From assembly GCA_040385825.1 (NCBI GenBank), contig JAZKGQ010000007.1, positions 62,001-126,000 on the forward strand: a stretch of DNA of 64,000 nt. The letters are read 5' to 3'. This document shows, one piece after another, positions 8,389-15,765 of this stretch. Under the pieces are notes generated by a model. That model was not told the DNA's origin. It did no database searches and was given only the letters and a program-made list of their open reading frames with translations. The stretch comes from JANNNF01 sp040385825 (GTDB taxonomy: Bacteria > Pseudomonadota > Alphaproteobacteria > Rhodobacterales > Rhodobacteraceae). Every line of letters begins with the position of its first letter. Position 1 is the stretch's first letter. The translations under genes and the position numbers were made by a program.

Positions 8389-9291
8389 TCAGTTGGGAAG
8401 CGCAGCAGTTTTCCGATCATCGTTGGAATGGTGGGCCGCCAACTTGCGCCAGCGGGCCCGGGCTGCATCCATGGTTGGCGGCCTTGCCTGACCGGACGGC
8501 ACCGGCGAGGATTTGGCGGCAGCGAGGTCCACCATCGCCTCGGTGAAATACTTGAAAGACCGAACTGCACCTGGTTTGGTTTTGCGCCCCATGACTTCGC
8601 GGATCACGCGCAGCTGCTCATCGAGGGTGAGACGGCACTCCTCCCTCCATTTCCGAGCTTCGGCCATATCGACCTGTCTGCCGATCATCGAACTCGGGCC
8701 GGTGATGCCCGACACGGGATCGGCACCCATGGCGGCCAACAGCTGCTCACGCTCGGTTGGGGCATCAGTTGCCGGATTGGTCTGCAGGACAGCACCTGCA
8801 TGTTCCGATTTGACTGCCCCGGGTTGCAGGACGCCTTTTGCGCTTTTAGAAATGGCCCCGAAAGCTTCAGCCTTCGCTTTGCGCGCAGCTGATGATGGAT
8901 CCTTGGTGGTTCTTGACGGTTCGGCGGAACCAGCGTTCCGATTAAACGGCAGCACTGTTCCGGGTAAAGTGTCGTCACGTTCCGGGCGGAATGCCATTCC
9001 CGGAACCTCATTCCCGGAACGCTGTTCCGGGTTAGACATGAGAACCTGATAGGTGTTGCAGCCACCTCGACCCCGTCCGACTTGGGTTTTCAGCCAACCA
9101 TCCGCTTCAAGCCGTCGCACGATGTTGCGCGCGCCGCGCTCGGTGACACAGGCCTTCGCCGCAATGGTCGCCATCGCGGGCCAGCAGCGACCGGCGTCAT
9201 CGCAGAAATCGGCGAGGGCGAGCAGCACCAATCTTTCCGCGCCGTTGCCAGGCCCTTTGTCCCAAACCCACGCCATCACACGAACGCTCAT
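8389..9291 (-). CDS. Helix-turn-helix replication protein (phage/plasmid O-like)
   Basis: 300 residues. The N-terminus MSVRVMAWVWDKGP, then LVLLALADFCDDAGRCWPAMATIA and ERGARNIVRRLEADGWL, is the winged helix-turn-helix seen in phage and island replication initiators. The C-terminal 80 residues (EECRLTLDEQLRVIREVMGRK, then FKYFTEAM) resemble the helicase-loader-facing part of such proteins. The start ATG 9291 overlaps the dnaB-like stop as ATGA, so the two are translationally coupled. It probably binds the element's origin, with the GTGGATTCC iterons at 7106-7250 as natural candidates, and recruits the helicase encoded just upstream. Confidence 0.75.
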   Translation of the reverse strand: MSVRVMAWVWDKGPGNGAERLVLLALADFCDDAGRCWPAMATIAAKACVTERGARNIVRRLEADGWLKTQVGRGRGGCNTYQVLMSNPEQRSGNEVPGMAFRPERDDTLPGTVLPFNRNAGSAEPSRTTKDPSSAARKAKAEAFGAISKSAKGVLQPGAVKSEHAGAVLQTNPATDAPTEREQLLAAMGADPVSGITGPSSMIGRQVDMAEARKWREECRLTLDEQLRVIREVMGRKTKPGAVRSFKYFTEAMVDLAAAKSSPVPSGQARPPTMDAARARWRKLAAHHSNDDRKTAALPN

Positions 9292-10670
9292 CGGCCATCC
9301 TCCCACACCAGGTTGATGGCCGGGTTGAACCGCACAGCGGCGGTGCCTGTGGCCCCTTGGCGCTGCTTAGCGACGATGATCTCTAGCCGGTTCCGCACGC
9401 GCTCCATGGCAGCCTGCCAATCGCCCAGCGCATCGAAGTCGTGATCGTCGGGCTTTTCCCGTTCGAGGTAATATTCGTCGCGGTAGCAAAACAGCACGGC
9501 ATCAGCGTCCTGTTCCAACTGACCGGACTCTCGCAGGTCGGACAGCATTGGGCGTTTGTCATCACGTTGCTCGACCTGGCGCGACAGTTGCGACAGCGCG
9601 ATCACCGGCACATTCAACTGCCCGGATAGGGCCTTCAGCGCGATACTGATTTCGGTGATCTGCTCATAGCGCCCCTTGGCCTGAGAACGCAGAAGCTGTG
9701 CGTAGTCGACGATCAGCAGGCGCATCGCGCCGCCCATTGCCCTCTGCACCTGGCGGGCCCCGCGGAACAGCGCGCCGATGTCAGAATACTGGCGGGGCAG
9801 AAAGGTGATCGGCAGCTTGGCCACGCCTTCCGTCACTTGCTTCAACCGCTCCCCCTGCGATTGGGTAAAGGTGCCGCGCCGAAGGGAGGCATAGCTGACC
9901 GCATGGCCGGATTGTGCCGTCGCCTCGGAAAGCGCGCGCATAGCCATAGCCTCGGGGTTCATTTCCAGACTGGCGATCACCACGCCATGCCCAGCGCGAG
10001 CGGCGTTCAGCGCGATGGATAGGGCGATGCCGGTTTTGCCCATGCTGGGTCGACCACCAAGGATGATCAACTCGCCCGGGTAGAAACCCCCGAGTATCTC
10101 GTCGAGCGCGCCGATCCCCGATGCGATGCAATCTCCGGTCCTGCCGTGATAGGCGTCATGCGCCTGCTCAAGCGCTAAGGTCGTCGCCTTCAGCATCGAC
10201 ACCGGAGCGACCCGTCCATCGGCATCGGCCACGAGGATCAGCGCTGCTTCAAGACGCGCCGCTATCTGGTCGGCCTTGTCTTCACCCTGCGTGATCGCCT
10301 GATGTGCGGCGGCCATCGCGGCCACGATCTGCCGCTTCTGCCGAAGGTCAGCCAGCATGGTAACATAGTCATCTGCGGCATGAGAACTGATCGAGGCACC
10401 CGCCAACCGGACGAGGTATGTGCCGCCACCCAGTGACGCCAGGCCTTCGTCGCCCGCCATTGCGACGTGCATGGTCACGGGTGAGACCAGTTCGCTCGCC
10501 TTGGCCTTGCGTTCAGCAACCTCAAAAATGCGCTGGTGGACCGGATCAAAGAACAGGCTGCTCCCACCCCGCCGCGCGACGCGGGGGATGACCTCTGCAT
10601 TCAGCAAAGCCGCGCCCAGAAGCTGCTGCTCGGCCTCGATGCTCGCCGGTTCGGCTAGATGCATCATCAT
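9288..10670 (-). CDS. DnaB-type replicative DNA helicase (mobile-element copy)
   Basis: 460 residues, the normal size of DnaB. The N-terminal domain starts EPASIEAEQQLLGAAL, the classic DnaB opening. The RecA-like core has Walker A GGRPSMGKTGIAL, Walker B LLIVDYAQLL, and the SQLSRQVEQRDDKRP and LRESGQLEQDADAVLF motifs. It unwinds DNA as a ring hexamer ahead of the polymerase. The start ATG 10670 overlaps the stop of the preceding small gene as ATGA; alternative ATGs follow at once (ATGATGATG). Its position between an AlpA-like gene and a replication initiator marks it as the element's own helicase. Confidence 0.9.
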   Translation of the reverse strand: MMMHLAEPASIEAEQQLLGAALLNAEVIPRVARRGGSSLFFDPVHQRIFEVAERKAKASELVSPVTMHVAMAGDEGLASLGGGTYLVRLAGASISSHAADDYVTMLADLRQKRQIVAAMAAAHQAITQGEDKADQIAARLEAALILVADADGRVAPVSMLKATTLALEQAHDAYHGRTGDCIASGIGALDEILGGFYPGELIILGGRPSMGKTGIALSIALNAARAGHGVVIASLEMNPEAMAMRALSEATAQSGHAVSYASLRRGTFTQSQGERLKQVTEGVAKLPITFLPRQYSDIGALFRGARQVQRAMGGAMRLLIVDYAQLLRSQAKGRYEQITEISIALKALSGQLNVPVIALSQLSRQVEQRDDKRPMLSDLRESGQLEQDADAVLFCYRDEYYLEREKPDDHDFDALGDWQAAMERVRNRLEIIVAKQRQGATGTAAVRFNPAINLVWEDGR

Positions 10671-10930
10671 TGCCGATGCCACGAGGCTTTGGCCGCATGC
10701 CAACGGAATTTGGCTGCGCAATTGCCACTGCGGCACTTGGCCCGTTCAGCGGCTACATTGACCCGGCCTTGTGCCCAGCGCGGATCCGAACCATGTGTTG
10801 GGCCCGTAACTTGGCACCTCAGCCTGATCCTGGCCACTGATTGCGAAAACGTCTCGCCTGCGAACGCTGACACCAGAGGGTCGGCCCATTCATCGACCGG
10901 CGCATTTCCGATCCTGCAATTCTTCCCCAT
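10667..10930 (-). CDS. Small hypothetical protein between AlpA and DnaB
   Basis: 87 residues, starting at ATG 10930, four bases after the AlpA-like stop, and ending in a TGA that overlaps the helicase ATG. Coupling on both sides is the main evidence that it is real. It has four cysteines (NCRIG, LRCQV, and KCRSGNC near the C-terminus) and a basic C-terminal half with AAKFRWHAAK, so metal or nucleic-acid binding is possible, but I do not recognise the family. Confidence 0.55.
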   Translation of the reverse strand: MGKNCRIGNAPVDEWADPLVSAFAGETFSQSVARIRLRCQVTGPTHGSDPRWAQGRVNVAAERAKCRSGNCAAKFRWHAAKASWHRQ

Positions 10931-10934
10931 GACG

Positions 10935-11150
10935 TCACGAGGCAGCCAGGCAAGACGGGGCGCCAGTTCCGGCCAGCGATGCGCAATAGTCGTCAAAATC
11001 CGTTTTGTGGATCAGCGTACGACTGCCCAGTTTGCACGTCCGCAGGCGGCCCGCCGCGATCTCGCGGTAGATTGTGCTGCGCCCGACGCCAAGCTGATCT
11101 TTGACGTCTGTCAGGCTTAGGAACACCTTGTCCGATGCAGCCTGCTTCAT
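10935..11150 (-). CDS. AlpA/excisionase-like helix-turn-helix protein
   Basis: 71 residues. The MerR-like HTH_17 pattern is clear: FLSLTDVKDQLGVGRSTIYRE, then a wing with LRTCKLGSRTLIHKTDFDDY. Such proteins act as excisionases or activators of integrase and replication genes in P4-like elements and islands. I chose ATG 11150; the longer frame to 11192 adds an uncharacteristic extension. It heads the replication gene set, so it probably regulates that operon and/or excision of the element. Confidence 0.85.
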   Translation of the reverse strand: MKQAASDKVFLSLTDVKDQLGVGRSTIYREIAAGRLRTCKLGSRTLIHKTDFDDYCASLAGTGAPSCLAAS

Positions 11151-11244
11151 GGCAATACTCCCTTGAACTTCATGGTTCTCACAGGGAGTCATGCGGAAAG
11201 CTGCGACGAAAATCGCCCCTTAAACCTTGCCTATTTTGAATGGG

Positions 11245-12006
11245 TTATCGGTCGGCTACCACTTTCCGAGCAACGGCCAGAAGGTCTTTTCCGCCTCTCG
11301 GCAGATCCTCGTCATCGGTGATGACTTCATGGATCGCTCGCAAAATCTGAAGATACATCGCTGCATCATGCTTCCGGAAGTTCCGTCCGGCATCCAGCCA
11401 GACATCAGCTACAGTACGGGCGAGCCATTCAAGCGGGACCGGAAACTCCTTTGCCAACGGGCTGGAACGACCGCCCCGATCTGGGCCGACCGCCTGCATA
11501 ACCGTCGAAGTGAACTCCTGCATGCTTTTCAAGGCAAGTTCGGATTCCAATGTGGCATAGTGAATGGCTGCGTAAACGGCTAGGCCGAACGTTGTCGTTC
11601 CTTCGCGGTCAGGAACTTTCAGCCTTACGCCAGAATGCTCCATCAAAGGTAGGATCGCGCGCCGTCTGAGGCCGGAAATCATCGTGCAAACTGCCCTCAA
11701 CTCATCCAGCAAAACCAGAAGATCCTTGGGCCGCGACAATTTTACTTTGTGCCGAAGGGAGTAGCGTACCAGCGTTTCCCGCATGTTTTCCATGCCAGGG
11801 TCGTCCTGCAGAAACCCCCGAAATGCTGCGGCAGCATCCTTTTCATTCCTGCTGGCCAGCGTGCGTTCAACTTCCGCGACCCACTTGGGCGAATTCGTCT
11901 CATAGATCCGCAAATGTTCGTCGGCGAACGGCTCCATCGCCTCGGTGAAGATTTCGCTGATCGCTGCCATCGAGTAGCGATCATCATCCGAGCTTTCATC
12001 GTTCAT
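11245..12006 (-). CDS. Hypothetical protein coupled to the integrase
   Basis: 253 residues; mostly helical by composition, acidic N-terminus (NDESSDDDRYS), no signal peptide, no membrane segment and no motif I recognise. The start ATG 12006 overlaps the integrase TGA as ATGA, so it is translated from the integrase message. The AlpA-like start is about 95 bases beyond its end. Being tied to the integrase, it may influence integration or excision, or be an accessory protein of the element. Function unknown. Confidence 0.6.
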   Translation of the reverse strand: MNDESSDDDRYSMAAISEIFTEAMEPFADEHLRIYETNSPKWVAEVERTLASRNEKDAAAAFRGFLQDDPGMENMRETLVRYSLRHKVKLSRPKDLLVLLDELRAVCTMISGLRRRAILPLMEHSGVRLKVPDREGTTTFGLAVYAAIHYATLESELALKSMQEFTSTVMQAVGPDRGGRSSPLAKEFPVPLEWLARTVADVWLDAGRNFRKHDAAMYLQILRAIHEVITDDEDLPRGGKDLLAVARKVVADR

Positions 12007-13220
12007 TTCGCCACCTTTTTCAGTTGTACGACATTGCTGGCCTTTGGCCCGGTCAGAAATCCCGCCCACGCCTCCATCAGCGATTTGCGCTTTTCGAAGA
12101 GGTCGCCACGTCGGTAGGCGGCCTCGGTCTTGTTGGCGACAGCATGGGCCAGCGCCATTTCGCAAACCTCCGAAGGGAAATTGGTCGTCTCAGCCGACCA
12201 GTCGCGAAAGCCGGATCGAAAGCCGTGCACCGTGAAATTCAGCTTGGCGCGCTTCAAAAGGCCCAGCATCGCCATGTTGCTCAAGGGTGCGCGCAGGCTT
12301 GGCCCAGGGAAAACCCATTCGGCATGTGCGCCCTGCACCTCGCGCAGCACCTCCAGAACTGGATCGGTCAGCGGCACGCGATGGGCGCGTCGGGCTTTCA
12401 TGCGCTGGGCGGGGATGGTCCACAGCCCCGCCTCCATGTCGATCTCCTCCCAGCGCGCCCCGATCACCTCGCCGGTGCGAGCGGCAGTTAGGATCGCGAA
12501 CCGCAAGGCAAGGACCGAGAAACCACGCTTCTGCTCCAGGCTGGCCAGGAAGGCGGGGACTTCGCCATAGGGCATCGCGTTATGATGATCGTCAGTTGAT
12601 TTGGTGTGGCGCGGCAGAATGTGGTCTAGCTGACCACGCCACCGGGCCGGATTCTCGCCCGTGCGCAGCCCCTTCACCTTGGCCGCATCCAGCACCTTCT
12701 CAATCCGCATCCGGATCCGACGCGCAGTTTCGGGCCGCGTCTGCCAGCAGGGCTTCAGAACCGCCAGTACGTCATCGGTGTGAATTTCCGAGATCGGGCG
12801 CGACCTGATCTTCTTGCAGTAGCTGTCGCTCAGGGTCATGTGCCACTGGGCGATGTGCTTGGGGTTGCTCCATCCTGCCTCATGGTCCTTGATGAACTCA
12901 TCCGCAAAATCGCCGAAGCTGACCGAGGCGATTTCGCGCGCGGCCTCTTCCTCCCGCTTTTCCACCTTGGGGTCGATCCCGTTGACCAGCAACTTGCGCG
13001 CCGCCGTGGCCTTCTCGCGCGCCTCGGCGAGCGTGACAGTCCCGGCTGAACCAAGGCCCAGTTCACGGTTCTTCTTGGTGCCGATCGTGTAAAGGAAGGT
13101 CCATCGCTTTGCACCGGTGGGCGAAACCCGCAGATAAAGGTTGCCCCCATCGGCATATCGCCCCGGATCCTTGAGGCCGGCGACCGTTCGCGCGGTTAGC
13201 AGATGAAGCTGGCGAGTCAT
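12003..13220 (-). CDS. P4-type tyrosine integrase
   Basis: 405 residues, the usual size. An N-terminal DUF4102 arm-binding domain (LTARTVAGLKDPGRYADGG, then GAKRWTFLYTIGTKKNRELG) is followed by a core-binding domain and the catalytic domain with Arg in LTAARTGEVIGARW, HGFRSGFRDW (H..R), ALAHAVANKTEAAYRR (His and the nucleophilic Tyr). It recombines the element into the 3' end of a tRNA gene. tRNA-Ser(GCU), 180 bp away and oriented with its 3' end towards the integrase, is the evident target. Confidence 0.93.
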   Translation of the reverse strand: MTRQLHLLTARTVAGLKDPGRYADGGNLYLRVSPTGAKRWTFLYTIGTKKNRELGLGSAGTVTLAEAREKATAARKLLVNGIDPKVEKREEEAAREIASVSFGDFADEFIKDHEAGWSNPKHIAQWHMTLSDSYCKKIRSRPISEIHTDDVLAVLKPCWQTRPETARRIRMRIEKVLDAAKVKGLRTGENPARWRGQLDHILPRHTKSTDDHHNAMPYGEVPAFLASLEQKRGFSVLALRFAILTAARTGEVIGARWEEIDMEAGLWTIPAQRMKARRAHRVPLTDPVLEVLREVQGAHAEWVFPGPSLRAPLSNMAMLGLLKRAKLNFTVHGFRSGFRDWSAETTNFPSEVCEMALAHAVANKTEAAYRRGDLFEKRKSLMEAWAGFLTGPKASNVVQLKKVAK

Positions 13221-13241
13221 GGTCCCGAACCCTCCTTCGCA

Positions 13242-13386
13242 CTAGGCGTCCTAGCTCCTGTCCTAGCCTAAAACCGGGATTCAGGCAACCTGAGGGAGAC
13301 TCGGCGGGACGCCCGGAAACCGAAATCGCGCACAAGACACGGAAATAATTGGATAAAATAACTCAATACGGGACTGTGCGGGACTG
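13242..13386. other. Probable attachment-site arm region between integrase and tRNA
   Basis: The 181 bases between the integrase start and tRNA 3' end hold short repeats: the palindrome CTAGG-CGT-CCTAG (13242-13254), another CCTAG (13262-13266) and two direct CGGGACTG copies at 13369-13376 and 13379-13386. Paired short repeats beside a tRNA 3' end are where integrase or excisionase arm sites occur. They also cover the integrase promoter. I found no second copy of the tRNA 3' end on the far side of the island. Confidence 0.35.
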
Positions 13387-13401
13387 CCAGAAACAGGGAA
13401 C

Positions 13402-13491
13402 TGGCGGAAGCGGTGGGATTCGAACCCACGGTAGGGTTCCCCCTACGCTCAGTTAGCAACCGAGTGCTTTCGGCCTCTCAGCCACGCTTCC
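13402..13491 (-). tRNA. tRNA-Ser (GCU)
   Basis: On the minus strand a 90-nt class II tRNA: acceptor arms GGAAGCG (5', at 13491) and CGCTTCC plus discriminator G and an encoded CCA (plus-strand TGG at 13402-13404). The anticodon loop TTGCTAA gives GCT, reading serine AGC/AGU. The long variable arm is CGTAGGGGGAACCCTACG-like and the T loop GGTTCGAATCC is canonical. It marks the right edge of the island, whose integrase sits at its 3' side. Confidence 0.96.
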
Positions 13492-13540
13492 GACGGGTTT
13501 TATTTAGCGGTGTCGCGCCAAAGGGGCAAGAGGGAAAGCC

Positions 13541-13564
13541 CGTAGGATGGGCAATTTGCCCATC
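13541..13564. repeat. Dispersed palindromic repeat CGTAGGATGGGC-type (copy 1)
   Basis: CGTAGGATGGGCAATTTGCC followed by CATC forms the hairpin GATGGGCAA/TTGCCCATC. A near copy is at 29294-29317. It lies between the tRNA and the end of ychF and may serve as a transcript end; it looks like a small extragenic repeat family. Confidence 0.6.
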
Positions 13565-13596
13565 ACCCGTTCCAGCCCGAAAAGAAGGACCAAGGC

Positions 13597-14694
13597 TCAG
13601 CCGCTGAACAGGAAATGCAGCACATCGCCGTCCTTGACCTCATAGGTCTTGCCTTCCACCCGGAACTTGCCAGCCTCTTTCGCGCCGGCCTCGCCGTTGC
13701 CTGCGATGTAATCGGCATAGGCGATGGTTTCGGACCGGATGAAACCCTTCTCGAAATCGCCATGGATCACCCCTGCGGCCTGCGGGGCCAGGGTGCCTGC
13801 GGGAATCGTCCAGGCGCGGGCTTCTTTCGGGCCGACGGTAAAGTAGGTGGCCAGCCCCAGCAGCGCGTAGCCCGCCTTGATCAGGCGGTCGAGGCCCGCT
13901 TCCTCCAGCCCCATTTCCTCCAGAAACATCGTGGCCTCGTCATCGGCGAGTTGCGAGATTTCTTCCTCGATCCGGGCGGAAATCACCACTGACGCGGCCC
14001 CCTGCCCGGCGGCCATCGCCGCGACGCGGGCGGATTGGGCATTGCCATTGGCGGCGCAGGCTTCCTCGACGTTGCAGACATAGAGCACGGCTTTCGATGT
14101 CAGCAGTTGCAGCATGCGCCATTGTTTCTGATCGTCTTCGGTCACCTTGACGGTCCGTGCCGGTTGGCCGGCCTCCAGCGCCTTCAGGGCGGCGCGCAGC
14201 AGGCGGTCCTGGTCCAGCGTGTCCTGATCGCCGCCGCGCAGTTTCTTGGCAAGGCTTGCAAGGCGGCGCTCGATGCTGTCCAGATCGGCCAGCATCAGTT
14301 CGGTTTCAATGGTTTCGGCATCGGCCACCGGGTCGATGCGCCCTTCGACATGGGTGATGTCGCCATCCTCAAAACAGCGCAGCACATGGGCAATGGCATC
14401 ACATTCGCGGATGTTGGCCAGAAACTGGTTGCCCAGCCCCTCGCCCTTGGACGCCCCGCGCACAAGGCCCGCAATATCCACAAAGGTCATCCGGGTCGGG
14501 ATGATCTGCTTGCTGCCTGCAATCGCCGCCAGCCTGTCCAGCCGCGCGTCGGGCACCGCCACCTCGCCGACGTTGGGTTCGATAGTGCAGAACGGAAAGT
14601 TCGCCGCCTGCGCCGCCGCGGTGCGGGTCAGCGCGTTGAAGAGGGTGGATTTGCCGACATTCGGCAAGCCCACAATACCCATCCGAAAGCCCAT
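13597..14694 (-). CDS. ychF: Ribosome-binding ATPase YchF
   Basis: 365 residues, exactly the family length from ATG 14694 (MGFRMGIVGLPNVGKSTLF). Contains the Obg-type G domain with GLPNVGKST (G1), PTRMTFVDIAGLVRGAS (G3) and the NxxE variant YVCNVEE that favours ATP over GTP, then a coiled-coil insertion and the C-terminal TGS domain (LATYFTVGPKEARAWTI to DVLHFLFSG). YchF binds the ribosome and is linked to stress and translation quality control. The longer frame to 14772 would run into the inverted-repeat spacer and is rejected as a start. Confidence 0.96.
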   Translation of the reverse strand: MGFRMGIVGLPNVGKSTLFNALTRTAAAQAANFPFCTIEPNVGEVAVPDARLDRLAAIAGSKQIIPTRMTFVDIAGLVRGASKGEGLGNQFLANIRECDAIAHVLRCFEDGDITHVEGRIDPVADAETIETELMLADLDSIERRLASLAKKLRGGDQDTLDQDRLLRAALKALEAGQPARTVKVTEDDQKQWRMLQLLTSKAVLYVCNVEEACAANGNAQSARVAAMAAGQGAASVVISARIEEEISQLADDEATMFLEEMGLEEAGLDRLIKAGYALLGLATYFTVGPKEARAWTIPAGTLAPQAAGVIHGDFEKGFIRSETIAYADYIAGNGEAGAKEAGKFRVEGKTYEVKDGDVLHFLFSG

Positions 14695-14759
14695 CTGCGC
14701 GTTCCCTTGTGCCAGTGTTTGCGGGGCTTTTAGGCAAGCCACCGCCAGACCGCAAGCAA

Positions 14760-14874
14760 GGGTTTGCGCCATGGGGCCGGATCATGCCCCCGGCCCCCGC
14801 TGGATCCGCCGACCGGCAGGCTGACGAACCCTGTCGCGGGGCCATTGATTTTCCCCGCCCCATGGCGCAAACCC
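14760..14874. repeat. Perfect 18-bp inverted repeat between ychF and trpA
   Basis: GGGTTTGCGCCATGGGGC at 14760-14777 is exactly complementary to 14857-14874, with 79 bases between the arms. The spacer contains GGATCC and a G/C-rich tract but no gene. It lies in the divergent ychF/trpA promoter region, about 25 bases before the trpA start. It could be an operator pair, a large stem-loop in the trpA leader, or the footprint of a lost mobile element; nothing in the sequence decides. Confidence 0.7.
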
Positions 14875-14899
14875 CAGATAACAGTTTCGGGGGACGGAC

Positions 14900-15691
14900 A
14901 TGACCAGGATCGATGCCAGATTTGCCACTCTGCAGGCCGAAGGCAAAAAGGCCTTCGTTGCCTATATAATGGCGGGCGACCCCGATCTGGACACCTCGCT
15001 GGCCGTGATGCGCGGCATGCCTGCCGCAGGCGTCGACATCATCGAGCTGGGCATGCCCTTCACCGACCCGATGGCCGATGGCCCGACCATCCAGCTTGCC
15101 GGCCAGCGCGCGCTGGAGGGCGGGCAGACACTGGAGAAAACCCTTGCGATGGCGCGCGCGTTCCGGGCAGGGGATATCACCACGCCGATCGTGATGATGG
15201 GCTATTACAACCCGATCTATTCGCGCGGCGTGGACAGGTTTCTGGCCGATGCCGTGGCCGCAGGCATCGACGGGCTGATCGTGGTGGACCTGCCGCCCGA
15301 AGAAGACAGCGAGTTGTGCCTGCCCGCCCAGGCCGCCGGGCTGAACTTCATCCGCCTTGCCACGCCCACGACCGACGCGAAACGCCTGCCCAAGGTGCTG
15401 CAAAACACTAGCGGTTTCGTCTATTACGTCTCGATCACCGGGATCACCGGGGCAGCGGCGGCACAGCCCGCCGATGTGGCCCCCGAGGTGGCCCGCATCA
15501 AGGCCAGCACGGACCTGCCGGTGATCGTGGGCTTTGGCATCAACACTCCCGATCAGGCGCGCGGCATTGCCAGCATTGCCGACGGCTGCGTGGTGGGGTC
15601 GGCCATTGTCAAGGATATCGGCGCGGGCAAGCCCGTGGCCGAGGTGCTGGCCAATGTGGCGGCTTTGGCGGCCGGGGCACATTCGGCCTGA
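14900..15691 (+). CDS. trpA: Tryptophan synthase alpha chain
   Basis: 263 residues, full length. Cleaves indole-3-glycerol phosphate to indole and glyceraldehyde 3-phosphate, passing indole to TrpB. Seen: catalytic Glu in DIIELGMPFTDPMADGP (with the second catalytic Asp), IVMMGYYNPIYSRG, DLPPEE, FIRLATPTTDAKR, YYVSITGITGA, and the phosphate-binding VIVGFGINTP and GCVVGSAIV. A GGGGGACGG element precedes ATG 14900. No trpB or trpF adjoins it here, so trp genes are scattered, as often in this group. Preceded by the 18-bp inverted repeat. Confidence 0.97.
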   Translation: MTRIDARFATLQAEGKKAFVAYIMAGDPDLDTSLAVMRGMPAAGVDIIELGMPFTDPMADGPTIQLAGQRALEGGQTLEKTLAMARAFRAGDITTPIVMMGYYNPIYSRGVDRFLADAVAAGIDGLIVVDLPPEEDSELCLPAQAAGLNFIRLATPTTDAKRLPKVLQNTSGFVYYVSITGITGAAAAQPADVAPEVARIKASTDLPVIVGFGINTPDQARGIASIADGCVVGSAIVKDIGAGKPVAEVLANVAALAAGAHSA

Positions 15692-15723
15692 CCCCTGGCC
15701 TTTGCAATTGCGTGATCGGGTCG

Positions 15724-15750
15724 GGATTGGTAAGTCAGACTAACCAATCC
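15724..15750. promoter_or_regulatory. 27-bp near-perfect palindrome, probable operator of lldD
   Basis: GGATTGGT at 15724-15731 mirrors ACCAATCC at 15743-15750, with AGTC/GACT also symmetric inside; only the three central or W positions break symmetry. It ends 15 bases before the lldD start. TTGGT...ACCAA arms resemble sites of GntR-FCD regulators such as LldR/PdhR, which would fit control by lactate. No such regulator gene is in the window. Confidence 0.65.
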
Positions 15751-15765
15751 TGAAAGGTTCGGCCT

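Noticed and set aside
13369..13386. CRISPR or satellite repeat
   Set aside because: Only two 8-bp copies; far too few and too short. No CRISPR array seen anywhere in the window.
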